64,000 nucleotides of DNA, from positions 8,225,989-8,289,988 of the forward strand of contig OZ020518.1 in assembly GCA_963971425.1 (NCBI GenBank). The letters are read 5' to 3'. The position numbers were made by a program, and so were the translations under genes. The notes beneath the pieces are model-generated. The model saw only the letters and a list, made by a program, of their open reading frames with translations. It was not told the DNA's origin and ran no database searches. Shown piece by piece: positions 35,150-47,325 of this stretch (its first letter is position 1; every line of letters starts with the position of its first letter). The DNA is from Bryoerythrophyllum caledonicum. Lineage: Eukaryota > Streptophyta > Bryopsida > Pottiales > Pottiaceae.

Positions 35150-36030
35150 TAGAAGGGCATTCCGGGCAATGATGGGATTTGTAACTTGTGCAACCTCGGT
35201 GCAAAGGAGACTCGGGAGCATATTTTTTCCCAATGCCCCATGAGGGCAGGTATCAAGGAGAAGTTGAGTTCCGTTCGGAAGCTGACAATTCTCTTTCCAG
35301 AACCAATTTTGTGGTGGGAAATACTTTATGGCCTTAATAATCCTACTCAGATTGGGTGCACCAACTGTTTTTGTGGTGCATCCTCCCAATCCCGCCCGGA
35401 ATGTTTCAATTGTCATCAATGAATGTCCATGGGAGGTTTTATGTAGTTGCCTCGTTTGGGAGCTTTGGTGTTTGAAATGTGCTTTTGACTTGTGTCAAAG
35501 AGACTAAGTTCATGTCGGTGTAGCTCTCTTTAGGGCTTGGCAAATGACCATTCAAGCTTGGATGAATGCTTGGAAGAAGTTGACCAAGTACAATAAGGGC
35601 AATTACAAATCCACAAGACAACAACAAAAAGAAGAAGTTTCCCAGGCCTTCGGTAGTTTAGAAGAGATCTTTTGTTGCAAAATTAATGGTCTTCATTGGA
35701 ACATTGTCCTACACAAGGGCTTTCTTCCTCAAGACTTAGCCAATCACATCAAAGCCTTTAGATATGGTCTGTCGCAATCAAATTTGCCTTCCGAAGATTC
35801 TAATACTCAAATCATGTTTTCACTGGACGGTTTTCTCAATTTGAACCAAGCTAAGGTCATTGCGTCAGCCGTTCTTGCTTCTCAGACTTTAGACGATCTT
35901 ACAACACATGCAAAGTTTCATGCATAGGAAGTCCTTGCTACTATTTTACTTGATTTGGAGGTGGAAGTTACTTCACCTACTCAAGATGCGATTTCTCTGC
36001 TCGAATCTTTGCACTGTAAAGATGATCTTA
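35150..36030 (+). pseudogene. LINE ORF2 C-terminal fragment, part 1
   Basis: The frame at about 35177-35422 holds a zinc-knuckle-like ICNLCNLGAKETREHIFSQC (C-x2-C-x8-H-x4-C after an acidic pair), then a helical LWWEILYG segment. This is the zf-RVT pattern at the end of plant LINE reverse transcriptases. A second plus-strand frame, 35544-35927, continues with WMNAWKKLTKYNKGNYKS and GSLEEIFCCKINGLHWN. Stops and frame changes break the reading. The fragment is cut by an inserted MITE at 36031 and resumes at 36583. Confidence 0.5.
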
Positions 36031-36579
36031 GGGCCGCTTCACACTATGCCCAAGTCGAGTGACCGTCTGTCAAAATGGGTGGCCAAACTATGGCGAAAGG
36101 CCAAAAATTTTGCCAAAAAAATACATTAAAGAATATAGATTTGAGGTTTGGCCGGTTGTGGTGTGAAGCCCCAAACGCCAAGTCCGAAGTCCAAACCCCA
36201 TATCATTACGCCAAAAAAAATCAACCCAAAATAATTAGCAAAAAAAAACCGCCAAAAAAACCACCCAGTAAAAATCAGTCAAAAAATTTAGCCTCTTTCA
36301 TCTAACGGTCCAGATCTTGTCAGTTTTTGATTATTTTATTCAAAAACTCGACAGACTCTCGATTGTAGTTTGGGTCGACTAAAATGGGCGACCCAAGTTT
36401 TACTCGAGAGGCCGTCGCTTTGGCGCCAAAACAACCCAAAAGTGTTGCCATGTAGGACGACGGCCTTTGGAGTTTGGGCACAAGTGTGAAGGCCCAAAGT
36501 CCGGACTTTGGCCATTCTAGCAATCTCATTGGTGGAAATCAACAGCCACTCAACTTGGCCACCAAGTGTGAAGCGGCCC
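36031..36579. mobile_element. Tourist-like (PIF/Harbinger) MITE inserted in a LINE
   Basis: The left end is GGGCCGCTTCACACTATGCC. The right end, complemented, begins GGGCCGCTTCACACTTGG, and both then contain CAAGT(C/T)GAGTG. Flanking TTA (36028-36030 and 36580-36582) is a three-base target duplication of the type used by PIF/Harbinger elements, whose ends often begin GGGCC. The LINE frame continues on both sides. The 549-base element has no transposase. Confidence 0.85.
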
Positions 36580-36582
36580 TTA

Positions 36583-36840
36583 TTAATCGAACCAATTTCT
36601 GGCTTGGAATTATTCTGGAGAAGAACGCTTCTTCTTTGGCTCATGATCATGTTCTCTCATGGATCCCCTCTGCTCGTCCTCGCATGACACTCTTCCTTTG
36701 TGGGAGATTATGCAACTTCAAGGTCTTTTCAAAGTTGAGGCCTCTCATAGGATCGTTGGCACTCAGTCCCTCTCTTGGCACTTCTCTTCCAATCCTTTGG
36801 TGAGGATCAATTTTTCCTAGAGAGCTTGTGGTTTGGGTTC
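36583..36840 (+). pseudogene. LINE ORF2 fragment, part 2 (after the MITE)
   Basis: The frame directly after the MITE reads NRTNFWLGIILEKNASSLAH, then DHVLSWIPSARPRMTL, and looks like the continuation of the segment ending just before 36028. A frame change and stops follow. No start or end is preserved. Confidence 0.4.
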
Positions 36841-38399
36841 ATTGGGGCATCCCTGTAGGTGTTCATTTGGTTAGTTCCCATTTGGTACCCTTGCTGAAGG
36901 TTGGGTTGTTGTTTTCCTTCTTGCCTACTAATTGCCATTGCACTAGCTTTTGTCTCTGGCTCTAGTCGTGATAGGCTCAATGTTGGTTTCTGCTTGTTGC
37001 CTTGCGGCTTCAATGTATTTCTGGTCACATTTTGATTTATCTCAAATTGGGTCTTTTCAACAAGTGTTACATGCCATTGCAGAAGAAAATTCAAGGTAAA
37101 TTTAGAGACTGAAACAAGATGAACATTTATTGGGACCGGCGCCACCAAAATGGATGCAAGCATTGGCGAGCTACACTTATTTCCGCAAAGTGGGGCCACA
37201 ACAAAATGTATCCACAGTTTGGACAATAATTAACACTAATCTATGACACTCATAGAGTAACAGGCATTGTGAGCTCATCAGCCTGAAAAAGGTTAAGTCT
37301 GCTTTTCACTTGACCATGCTAAGGAGAACTATAGTGAATTCCTGCCCAATCTTATCCACACAAGAGTGACCACAGTAAGTCGACATTTGCCCTCTGCAGC
37401 CACAGTGGTAATTGCACGATGATAAATTATGTGTGCCACAAGCCAGCGTGTCACAAGAATGGACAACTGGCTAAAGCAAAGTTACCGATATCGTTCCCGC
37501 TACAACAAACGAACTCGTCCCGTGGTTTCCCCCACAAATAGTAGAGTCCAGCACAAACCAGCTTTGTATGAGTCGTTACAAAGCGGAGACCTCTTTTCAT
37601 TGGGAGCCAGTAAGGCCACGTTCATTGGATGACATAAATGAATCAGTAAATACATTAATATGAGTTGGTGGAGGAGTGCATCCCCGGTTACTAATTATGA
37701 AAAACTCAAAGTGCAATCATGCAATCAAAAGACAGTGAGTTAGTCATTCCTTTTCGTGACCTAGACTTCTCAACCAAAAAAGACACCAGTCAACTGTAAT
37801 GTTCGATGCTTTATTGAAACTAACAGCTTCATGTGCAGCCAAAATGTGATGCAAACACCCATATATACTGCATTCTGATAAGTGGCAAAGGAGACTCGCC
37901 TGTCAAATGTGGCACCAGAATATTTAAATGGTCACGAAAAGAAGAGAGGGAAAGGAAACGAGTAAAAGGAGCAAACTCCAAAAATAAAATAAAAATAAAT
38001 AAAATATATATAAATATATATAAATATATATAAATATATATATATTCATTAAAAAAAGTGCAAACTTGTGGACTCGAGAAAAGAAGCAGTTTTCTCTTTC
38101 CAATCCACCCTCTTCCAATGTTAATGGTCGGGACCAGGAAAATCGTAACAAATATAAAAAATAACACCTATTTTGTTTTCAATAAAATTTTTTAACAAAT
38201 TTTCATCCAATATTATAATCCATGAGGACAATTTTCATCCAAAGTAACCTCCCAAAACCCTAAACTGCGTTTTACCCAGGCTTGTTTTACTTGCTCTACA
38301 TTACTTTTTACTGCCCTTGTTTCTATACATTGCTCCATGATTTCTCCGGTTTTACCAACTTTAAGACTTATAGAAGTAAAATTAACAAAGGAGGGAACA
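36841..38399. other. Intergenic repeats, no gene recognised
   Basis: Mixed sequence with no conserved coding frame. The phrase GGGACCGGCGCCACCAAAAT at about 37130 is the complement of a phrase inside family E at about 38560-38580, so part of this may be another old copy. Confidence 0.4.
37982..38046. repeat. AT microsatellite
   Basis: Simple repeat dominated by TATATAAA units (several perfect copies), with an A-rich lead-in. Confidence 0.9.
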
Positions 38400-38700
38400 A
38401 AGCATGTCATAACACTTAATCTTTTAAGGCCGACCAGCTCTTTTAGCATGCAAGAATCTACAAGTGTTCTAGATCATGCATAACAACGTCTACGCATAGG
38501 GTACATTCCATTGCTACCCCACTTCACATAAACCACTGTAGCTTGCCACTGGTTGCACCAATTTTGGTGGCGCCGGTCTCAATAGATGCCTATCTTCCCC
38601 CACCTCTTTATCAAAGCTTAAGTCTTTCATGGACGTGGCTTATAGCATTTACTATTGAGATTATTGTAGTGAAACAACCCAAAAATGGTCGCTCGTCCTT
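38400..38700 (+). repeat. Dispersed repeat family E, copy 2
   Basis: This is the partner of 18850-19224, in the same orientation and order: AAGGCCGACCAGCTCTTTTA, CCCCACTTCAC, CAATAGATGCCTATC, GCATTTACTATTGAGATTAT and AACCCAAAAATGG. It lacks the 60-base tandem expansion present beyond copy 1. Confidence 0.55.
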
Positions 38701-38989
38701 AAAAGGATACCATATAATACTTAAAAGTGTATTTGTTTAGGAAGCAAAATTTGCATAACATATATGGAATTATAACATATAAACTTATAAAGAGGTAACA
38801 TTTAAAGAGGGTGAATTCTACACTGTAGTCCCTAACTTGATTTGGTTATCCTCTTTTTTCTCAATCAATAGTGCTTTCCAAATGAAAAGAAACTTAAACT
38901 TAAAATAATCGGCTCCTTAAAGTACATTTGTCTATAGGGGAATTTTAGATTAGTGTTTTCAAATTGAAAAATTTCCTCTTAAAGATATG
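38701..38989. other. AT-rich spacer
   Basis: No feature recognised between family E and the LTR repeats. Confidence 0.5.
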
Positions 38990-39556
38990 TGTCGTGTAAA
39001 AAAAGATCGATAACCACAACAGATCGAGAGTCCTAACTAACATCAAATAAATGGAAAACATACACTATAACAAGTACATGTAGTACACCCTCAAGAAATA
39101 GCTAGTAAATTACAAGGGTAGTTAAGCGTCTCGCACTCCACTAAACAAGAACCAACGAGTGCAAGTAGTATAAGAGAAAGCGGAGCCTTTACTAATGATA
39201 AACAATCACTTACAAACAAAGGTAGTTACTAAACACTCTCTAACTCACTCACAAAGCTTGACTTAACAAAGATGTCAAGTCAAGGACGTGTGCGGCGCTA
39301 CATGCACACACACACAACCCTAAGTGGATGGAAAACATCCACGGGTTAATGTAGTGCGCCGCCGTAGTCCATAAACCCGAAGATTAGTAACAAACTAATC
39401 TACGTTAAAACACTACGATGCGGAGAGGCCCTCGATGCCACGTCACATGACAACTCTTGCGTAAAGAAAGATCGATAACCACAACAGATCGAGAGTCCTA
39501 ACCAACATCAAATAAACAAAAAACATACACTAAAATAAGTATAAGTAGTACATCCT
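38990..39556 (-). repeat. LTR sequence of the Ty3-type fossil (3' end), with a partial second LTR
   Basis: In minus sense, a likely polypurine tract (AGGGAGGGGGCA, about 39560-39571) is followed at once by a repeat starting TTGAGGATGTACTACTTATA (39556). It runs about 465 bases to CTAGCTATTTC near 39093. There a second copy of its start (TGAGGGTGTACTACATG) begins and extends about 95 bases. A related piece in the same orientation lies at 49258-49610. The copies have diverged, so this is not a recent insertion. Confidence 0.6.
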
Positions 39557-42500
39557 CAAGTGCCCCCTCCCTAGCGGATGAAGAGACCCTATTTAGCTAG
39601 GACTAAACAACACTTACAAGACAAAACGCCACGGTGATGTCGTTGCAATAATTGTACGCATCCAGTTGAAGATGTCGCCTGTCGCCGAATCCATAAATAT
39701 ATTGAGAAGTAACAAAGAGAAGGTAGGCTGAGTGCAATGTGAGCCCCATCTTTAATCGCCTTAGGCACCTTTTTTTCCAATCCCTTGGTCAATCTTCACT
39801 TTGCTTATCCCTGAATGAAAACCAAGAATTCAAGTAGATAGTAACGCAACACACTGTGACAAGTCGACATGGAATTCAAATTGTTCCATCAAGTAGCGTA
39901 GCTCGAAGAACTCTGACAACAAGGGCAAGTCCAATCCCTGGACGGTAAAGTAGAAAGAGGCGGTGTCAAGCAAACCATATGCCAACCACGCTCACAATGG
40001 TCACAAAACAACATGGTAGTTGCGTCTTTCTTCTCACCACACACAAAACACGGAAGGCTGTTTGGCACAACTGCCAACTCCAGATTAACGGAGCCAATAA
40101 TGGATAAATGACAGGGAGCACAATTCTTAGAGTGCTTCTAACACTTCCGGCCATCCTTGCCTCCCAACAACAAGATGCCACTGGGAAACACATCCTTCAC
40201 GCGAAGAATGGTGCGCCTAGCCTTGACGTCCAAGGTCGTGGGCGCCTTACGCTGTAGATAAATATAATCCCCCATGGAGAAACGTTGCAGCTGAGGTTGA
40301 TAGGCACCGCTACGAATACGAGCGTACCGTAAGGTGTCACAATCTTGAGCAATGGACAAGTTCTCCATGGCCATGGGCATGGCCCGCTTGAAGAACTCTG
40401 CTCGATCTCGTAGACATAGGGCCCACACCTCCGGATTATCCAAATCCACATTTGAAGCCAATTTTTTCCAAACAGAACCTGGTAAAATTGGCTCCCACCT
40501 GTACAACAATTGATACGGACTAAAAACAACGAATGAAGCTTGCCGGCTAAACTAATATCCCATGGCGATCCAGGGTATCATCAGATCCCAATCACGGTGG
40601 CCCCCCTAAAATAATCCATACTTCTGTGGGCCCCGCTTAATGGTCTGTATCACACGCTCCACCAAATTGTCCGCTTCCGGGTGATCCTAAGAAGTGGTAC
40701 GGTGGTCAATCGAAGCCTTGGTACACAAAGATTTGAAAGCATTAAAGAACTCACGCTCCTGGTCTATCAAAACCTCAGTTGGGGCTTTACAACAAACCAA
40801 CTCCTAGTCAATGAATGCCATGGCCGTCAACTCTGAAGAGTTCTGCAGAAGAGCCACAAGCTCAATCTTCTTGCTAAAATGCTCCACCATCACCAAGACA
40901 TACTTGGCTCCGCGTGGACTCACGACAAGTTGACTAGTAAAGTCCAATGACCACCAATATCCTAGCTCCATAATGGGCAAAGGCTGCAGCTGCGGTGACA
41001 ATATGTTGAAGCTGGATCTAACCCAATTACATACTTCACACCGAGAAACGTACGTGGCAACCTGCTGTAATGTGTCGGTCCACCAGTATTGGCTGCGCAA
41101 CATTGAATGAGTCTGTCACACACCAAAATGTCCTAGATCTCCGTGTACTTGCCGTACCAATGAAGCCCTTTGATTTGGCTTTGGAACTATGCGCCTATTC
41201 CCATCAGGCGACACCCAAAATAAAAGATTGTTATGTCAACGGAACCTTGCTATCTGGAGTCCAGCTCAATCACGTTCTATAGCAAAAAAACTTTGGGAAG
41301 TGTCTCATGTTGTTGTTTGTGCAAGACTAGACCATCTTCCCACACATTGCTAACAACTTGGGGCCTAACCGATCCCTCATCCATTTCCAAATTAGGCAAT
41401 GTCTATGCGAAGCTAGACATCAATGTGAGGTATGCTGTTGCATGCCATCTCGGGATTGACTCCCTGTCATAGTTCCCATGCCACCTGACACCAGTAAAAT
41501 CCTCCTCCGAAGGACTTGGATTGCGAGATAGACCATCCGCATTCAAGTTCATGATGTTGACCCGATGTACAACCTCAAAGTCATACTCTTGAAGCAACAA
41601 AGCCCACCTGGCAAGCTTGTCAATAAGCATGTCAGACTCCATGAGACACTTTAGAGGCTGATGGTCGATCACCACCGTAAAACGTTGGCCATACAAATAG
41701 GGCCTAAAATAGGCTATGGCCCAAACTGCAGCCAAGGCCTCCCCCTCATAGGATAAATAATTGGACTCTGCGTTGTTGTTGCTCCTAGAAGGAAATACCA
41801 CAACGTACTCCCGTCCCTCATCATCCTTTTGAGTCAACAGTTCTCCCAGTCCTACAACACCTAAATATGTGTGCAACTGAAAGGGTCGTGTAGAATTTGG
41901 ACGCCACAATACAGACGCTCAACCAAGTTAAAGCTTCAAAGTAGCAAACGTCTGCTGCTGCGTCCATCCCTAAGTCCATGGTTGATTATTTCCCGTGAGA
42001 ATAGTCAACTACTTAGCAAATAAGTTGAAATTCTTGACAAATCAGCAATAGTGATTTGCCAAGCCAAGAAAAGCCCAGAGCCTTGACATGTCGGTGGGGT
42101 AGGAATCTTCTACAACGCATCCACCTTGGCTTGTTGTACGCCAAGACCGCGTAGAACAATCATATGTTCCAAATATGGCAACCGGTCGTGGAAGAACTTG
42201 CACTTGCCATGGTACAAGCGCAATCACCACTGCCGCAACCTCTTAAACACCACCTGAAGATGCCTCACATGCTCTTATCGGCTACTACTAAAAATGATAA
42301 CATCATCCATGTAGCATCGGGTAAAGGTAAACGGTTAGAACCCGGACCAACACCCTCTGAAACTCAACGGGTGCGTTCTTGAGGCCAGATGGGAGAAACT
42401 TCCAATAGTATAGTTGATCTCTCCCATACTGATCAACTTCTCAAAATGCAGTCTTCACCTGGTCATCCACTTTAAAAGATAACTAGTAATAATTAGATTG

Positions 42501-45500
42501 CAAATCTAGAGTACTAAATACTCTAGCGTGGCCCACCGCATCAAATAACTTCTCTAGCAAAGGCATGAGATACCGGTATGATTTGGTCTTGGGATTGACC
42601 ATCATATAATCCCCACATATCCGCTTCTCGGTCCAATTCCCAAAGATATCCTTCCTCAATGGCATAATCGTCGTACAAACATACTCACTATTAGAGAGTT
42701 CAATGAAGCTGGTGGCCAACAACCCCTGACAACGAGTCTAAACCCTAAGTTTCTCCAAAAAATTGAGCTTGTACGGCCGTCAAAAGATCGGGTGGTCGTC
42801 CTTCAGCTGAAAGGGGATGGGCTTGCCTTTGTAGCCTTCCCAAGGAGATTAAAGGCAAGTCGTCTACGATACGAACATATGAACGCTCGCACCTTTCGTG
42901 TCTTGGCCCCAATAAGATGTAGCCCAAAATCCAAAGGCCAATCATTAAACTCCGTGGTCTCCTTCTCCACCGTAGAAGACTCATCGCGTACCGCCACGAT
43001 CAATGATTGCTACTTAGTAGTAGAGAAGGCATTCATGTCCTTTGAATCCTCACTCGCGGAATCTATAGAAAATCCCATATCGTGGTGTTAAAATCGGGAA
43101 AAGATATCTTTCGCATCCTCTTGACCAAAGTCCTCGGCCAAGGCTGCAAAGACACGCTGAGCATGCCTTTTCAAACAAAAAGCAGCTCCGCTTCCTCAAA
43201 CTCTGTGAGATGTGGCACCCCTTTCCCTTGACCATCATAGTGTGCCCCTAGCACCCGTGGATGATCACGCAAACATTGCTCAACGGCAAAACATAGGCCA
43301 CAAATCCAAACAAGAGTGTTGAGTTTAATGGCTTGACCCAACAAATGGCTTGACCCAACAAAATTAGGACGTTGGCCCTCAGAGAGATCGGGTGCGACGG
43401 TGGTGCATGTCAAAAAGCCCATCACCTGCTCCCTTTCATTGGCAGAAGGCTCTTCGTAAGTTTGGGAAGTTGAATCCTTAACCATACCAGGACTGCGTAT
43501 TCTAAAGACAAAAGACCTCGGGTAGCACATCAATGTAGGAAATGCCCCCGAATAAAACCAACGCGGTTCACCAATGCCAATTGTGGCTGATCATCTTTGG
43601 TAGTCTCCGTGGAAACACGGTAATTGTCCACGATGTCATCGACCTCACGGCGCACGGGCCGTTGCAATTGAGCAAGTGCAAAGGTGAGCGTTGTCGATGA
43701 TGCCATGTTGGTCCAATTCCAAAGTGGCCGATGGGTGTAAGAGCCCAACGCCACGGCATCTACAAAGGTGGTGGATCCAATAAGGTAATGGATGCCCCAT
43801 CTTCACGCACCATTGTCTTTGTATCTCCCAATGGGGGTACATTCTCAAAAATGTACCCTGGTGGCGTCAATTGGTGGATAATTGACCACCAGATGAGCTT
43901 GAGCAAATGCGATAAGACCCGCGATCGTGGATCACCTAAGCCACGTCCACTATATGCCTGTGTATGTCCTTGGCAAGGCCATTCGGCAATTACCAAGTCC
44001 ACGTGACCTAATCGGCGCAGATCATCGTCACTGATCAACGTTACATTATGTGGCAACTTGCCAAAACACCCGCGAATGGCGAAAGGTGGTAGCTACTCTG
44101 GATACAACGCTAGAAGATGCTGAATGTGATGGGGAGTTGCATGATTATCTGCATAGTCACTATTCGCGTGGATGTACTGGCGTACCTTGAGCCTGACCTA
44201 TAACACCTCCGTGAGCCCCGTACCAATATTGGCAAATAGCTTCATGAGGGTAATACCGTCATCCGGTGGTCGCCATCCAATGGTGCGAGCCAACAAAGGA
44301 GTCGAAGAGTTTACTGAAAACAATGGAGCATCAAGTGCGTCCACAATCTTCCGATTGCGACGTGTGAGCTTCAAATACGTCCCCGAACAAGGAAGTGGAT
44401 CCTTGCAATGATGTGCGGGATCTCCACTGGCCTTTGCTCATGCGGTTTTTTACCTGACATTATATCAAATGTATCCTCCAAAAACATAGAACCATACAGA
44501 AAATTGGATGTTAAATCACCGCACCCATTCATAGCGTCTACCGTGGAGGTCATTGCGCTAGTTGCAAAGACAACCAAAATGATCTTTTTTTTACCAACAT
44601 CGACAGACCATCCAGGCCAAATCCAGGCCTCCCGTCCTATTATCGACTCTGAAACCAAGTGGATAAAGTGCATGCTGACCCATCAGAATGATGTAGTTGG
44701 TGGCACCAATTACAGTGCACAATAGATACGTGGGAGAAAAATGGACCAGATCCCACGCCGAACATCAACAACAACAGATGTCAGGTATATCCTATGGCCT
44801 TTTCGGTGCCCACAACTACTGTGAGAAACATAAATGGGCAAGGCTCAAGGTCTGAAGCATGTAGATCCAAATCTCGGGCTAGATGCTTGCTAATTATCAT
44901 TGGCTAAGCTCTAGAGTTTAACATGCCACATAGGGAGGTAGCTCGAGTAATGTTGTCCTCTTTCAGGCCAACCATTATGACTCTATCGTCATCTACTCAA
45001 TATACCACCCCTGCACGCACACTACTACTTCGCACAGAGAAAGAAAGTGCGACTATGTGAGCGGTAGTTTGAGCACGAGTTGGGACTCCTACCACCACCT
45101 TCTCTGAAGCGCCATACAAGTAGCAATTTGGGGCTGAAGATGAGCCCTGACCCATCACCGGAGGCCGTGTATCTGCCACTTGTTCCTTAGAGGCCATCAC
45201 GCTCATCTATTTTTTTAGCTCCGTTACTTCGGCTTGAAGAGTCTTCAACACATCTCAAGATCCAGGGCGCTTCTTCGAGTAAAGATAAAAGCAATTTTCA
45301 TCACAGTGGCAAGTCTTGACACAAAGAGAACATGTCACGGTCTTCTTTCCCTTGGCCCCAACCTTCTTTGCAAGCTTGGTTGTCTCGGTCTTGGGCTTGG
45401 CCTTCATCGTGCTTGTCCCCTTCTTTTTGGACAAATTGGGATCCCCCTCGATGTAACCTGCCTCTCCACAAGCCCAACAATCCTCAACATTTTCAGGTTT

Positions 45501-46100
45501 TGCCTCCGCCATCCCACTAGTTTCTATAACAAGTTTCTTGGGCTAGGCAGCCTCTAACAATGACGTGACCAAATCCATGGCCTTGCTCATGCCTAGCGCT
45601 CTATCGAGCGCTTGTACCTCGGCAAACGCCTGCGCCAAAGTGGCCTTTCCTTACTACCGAAAAAAAAATGCAAACCAATCGACTCGACCATTCGCTTATC
45701 CACCTTAGAGATGAAGATCTTTACGAGTTGGCGCTCTTTGAATAGATCACCGGCCTCCACAGACAACCGTGCAAACCGGGTATGTATAGTGCGTGGAATA
45801 TCCTGCTTCTTCCGGCAAAAATCCTACGTACATAGCATCAGATCAAGCATGATTCTTCGAATTCCACCTCGAGGTGTGCCATGAAATGCGCCAAAGGATC
45901 AATGATTTAGGGTTGTCAGCCGATGTCGTGTAGAGAGGGGAGCGCTTTGAGAATACGCGAGGTATCTGGCTGCAACCGGAATAGATGGCAGGAGAGTCCA
46001 GCCGTGTTTTCAGTTCTTCTGTTCTTCAAACCTTCATATCTTCATATCTTCATATCTATGACTCTTCAAACAGCTCCCCGTTGCCCTATCATGTGGTGGT
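39557..46100 (-). mobile_element. Ty3/gypsy-type LTR retrotransposon fossil, with terminal PHD finger
   Basis: Parts are recognisable in minus-strand order. A gag region with Cys-rich knuckles lies at about 45.2-46.0 kb, followed by a protease and spacer region. Reverse transcriptase is at about 42.4-42.8 kb, RNase H (DHQPLKCLM) at 41.4-41.9 kb, and integrase with its Cys-rich start (YVSRCEVCNW) at 40.2-41.1 kb. A PHD-type finger at 39.9-40.1 kb follows, where many plant elements have a chromodomain. The order RT, RNase H, integrase defines Ty3/gypsy. The copy is clearly broken, with many breaks, and is a fossil. Its 3' LTR follows; its 5' LTR is missing or is the remnant at 49258-49610. Age is old, judging by decay and LTR divergence. 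Confidence 0.85.
39889..40077 (-). other. PHD finger encoded at the 3' end of the Ty3-type fossil
   Basis: The segment holds CFVCGEKKDATTMLFCDHC, then ERGWHMVCLTPPL and RDWTCPCC. That is the C4-H-C3 ligand order of a PHD finger, including the usual G-W-H-x-x-C and final W-x-C-x-x-C. PHD fingers bind histone H3 tails. Here it would sit at the end of the integrase region and could steer insertion into particular chromatin. That role is inference. Confidence 0.8.
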
Positions 46101-46644
46101 TATAAACGGATCAAGGGTAAATGTAAGGTGATAAGAATCCACGGCCTCGGACGGGTAAAACGGGACGGCCAGATCACAAGCTGAAATCGTCCGAAAGATT
46201 GGCTCCTAAATTTTAAACCCACGGTGACCAGCAATCACGTCTCACCGGTGAGAACAACATAAATACGACCGTGTGGGTGATCAATCCCACTTTACCTTGA
46301 CAAAATTTAAGAAGCAGATTTTAAAAAAACTAGCTTCGAAATCCGGCTAAGAGGGAGACAAAAGATTTCTACCTACCCTCTAGACCCCTAAGGTGGATGA
46401 GATCAACCCATGTGCATATTACATGGGCTTCTAAATATCCATTAGCCCTAGGAAAACTCAAAAAGTAAGTACCTATTTATCTTTTAAGGTCAACAATTCT
46501 TTAGAGTTCTAATTAGGAGGTAAACTATCATCTATCTACCATCTTTTAATTCCTAACATTCAAATGAAACAAAAAATACTTATATTTAGTACAAAGCTTC
46601 AATCAAAATCAAGTAGAAGTAAAAAGTAAAGTCAAAGAAGAGTG
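46101..46644. other. Region upstream of the Ty3-type gag, nothing recognised
   Basis: No primer-binding site or LTR could be identified with confidence, and there is no coding signal. Confidence 0.4.
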
Positions 46645-47082
46645 TTACTCCATCTGCAAGAACTTGAGGATGCGGTTGATAGTGATTGCAATGTAATTTA
46701 CATGTTGAGTCTTCGTCAAAGGATTCACTGGTCCTTCTAACCAACGATGGTCGCCAACGCTTACTTCGATTGGCCTAGGTATACAAAAATAATGATCTTC
46801 GTTCAGGCCTTCAAAACTTCCTTCAAATGTCACTTCACGAGTGTCCGGTTCAACACATCCAGTTTGAAGTAAGATTACTAAAACACAAGCGTCCCTTTGG
46901 AGATTACGATGCCAACGCCGCTCAACACGAGGCTGCTTCAGCGGACGAGAAGATCCAACTTCATATTGTAGTTGGAATGACAATGGTGTGGAAACCGTCG
47001 GCTGGGATGGTTGAATTGACAACTGAGACAAGAAAAGCTTTAATTCTACCTCCGGTTCAGACTCTAGATCTTGTGACTCCAT
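46645..47082 (-). CDS. Hypothetical protein, 145 codons, unrecognised
   Basis: A clean minus-strand open frame starts with ATG at 47082 (MESQDLESEPEVELKLFLSQ). It is acidic at its start, with a basic RVERRWHRNLQR patch in the middle and a mixed C-terminal part (PRPIEVSVGDHRWLEGPVNP). It shows no family motif. It lies just upstream, in the same orientation, of the Ty3-type fossil and could be part of an extended element, a host gene relic or chance. Base composition is more balanced than in the surrounding AT-rich DNA, which argues weakly for past coding use. Confidence 0.3.
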   Translation of the reverse strand: MESQDLESEPEVELKLFLSQLSIQPSQPTVSTPLSFQLQYEVGSSRPLKQPRVERRWHRNLQRDACVLVILLQTGCVEPDTREVTFEGSFEGLNEDHYFCIPRPIEVSVGDHRWLEGPVNPLTKTQHVNYIAITINRILKFLQME

Positions 47083-47325
47083 AAAAACCCTCTAGTTCGA
47101 CATTTTACAGTTCAAACTTCAAATTCAAACACAAAGTCTAAGAACGTAAAGGAATACTTCGAATTGGTGAATATTGTTTATGGCTTTCGCCTTTTAAAGA
47201 ATTCCATGAGTAATATGCGTGACCTTGAAGCAACTGGAAGCGTCATGAATAAGTTTCGTCCTCCTAATCAAAGATCATTCCAAAATATAAACATGTATAT
47301 GTTTTATACACTGTAGATATTTATA

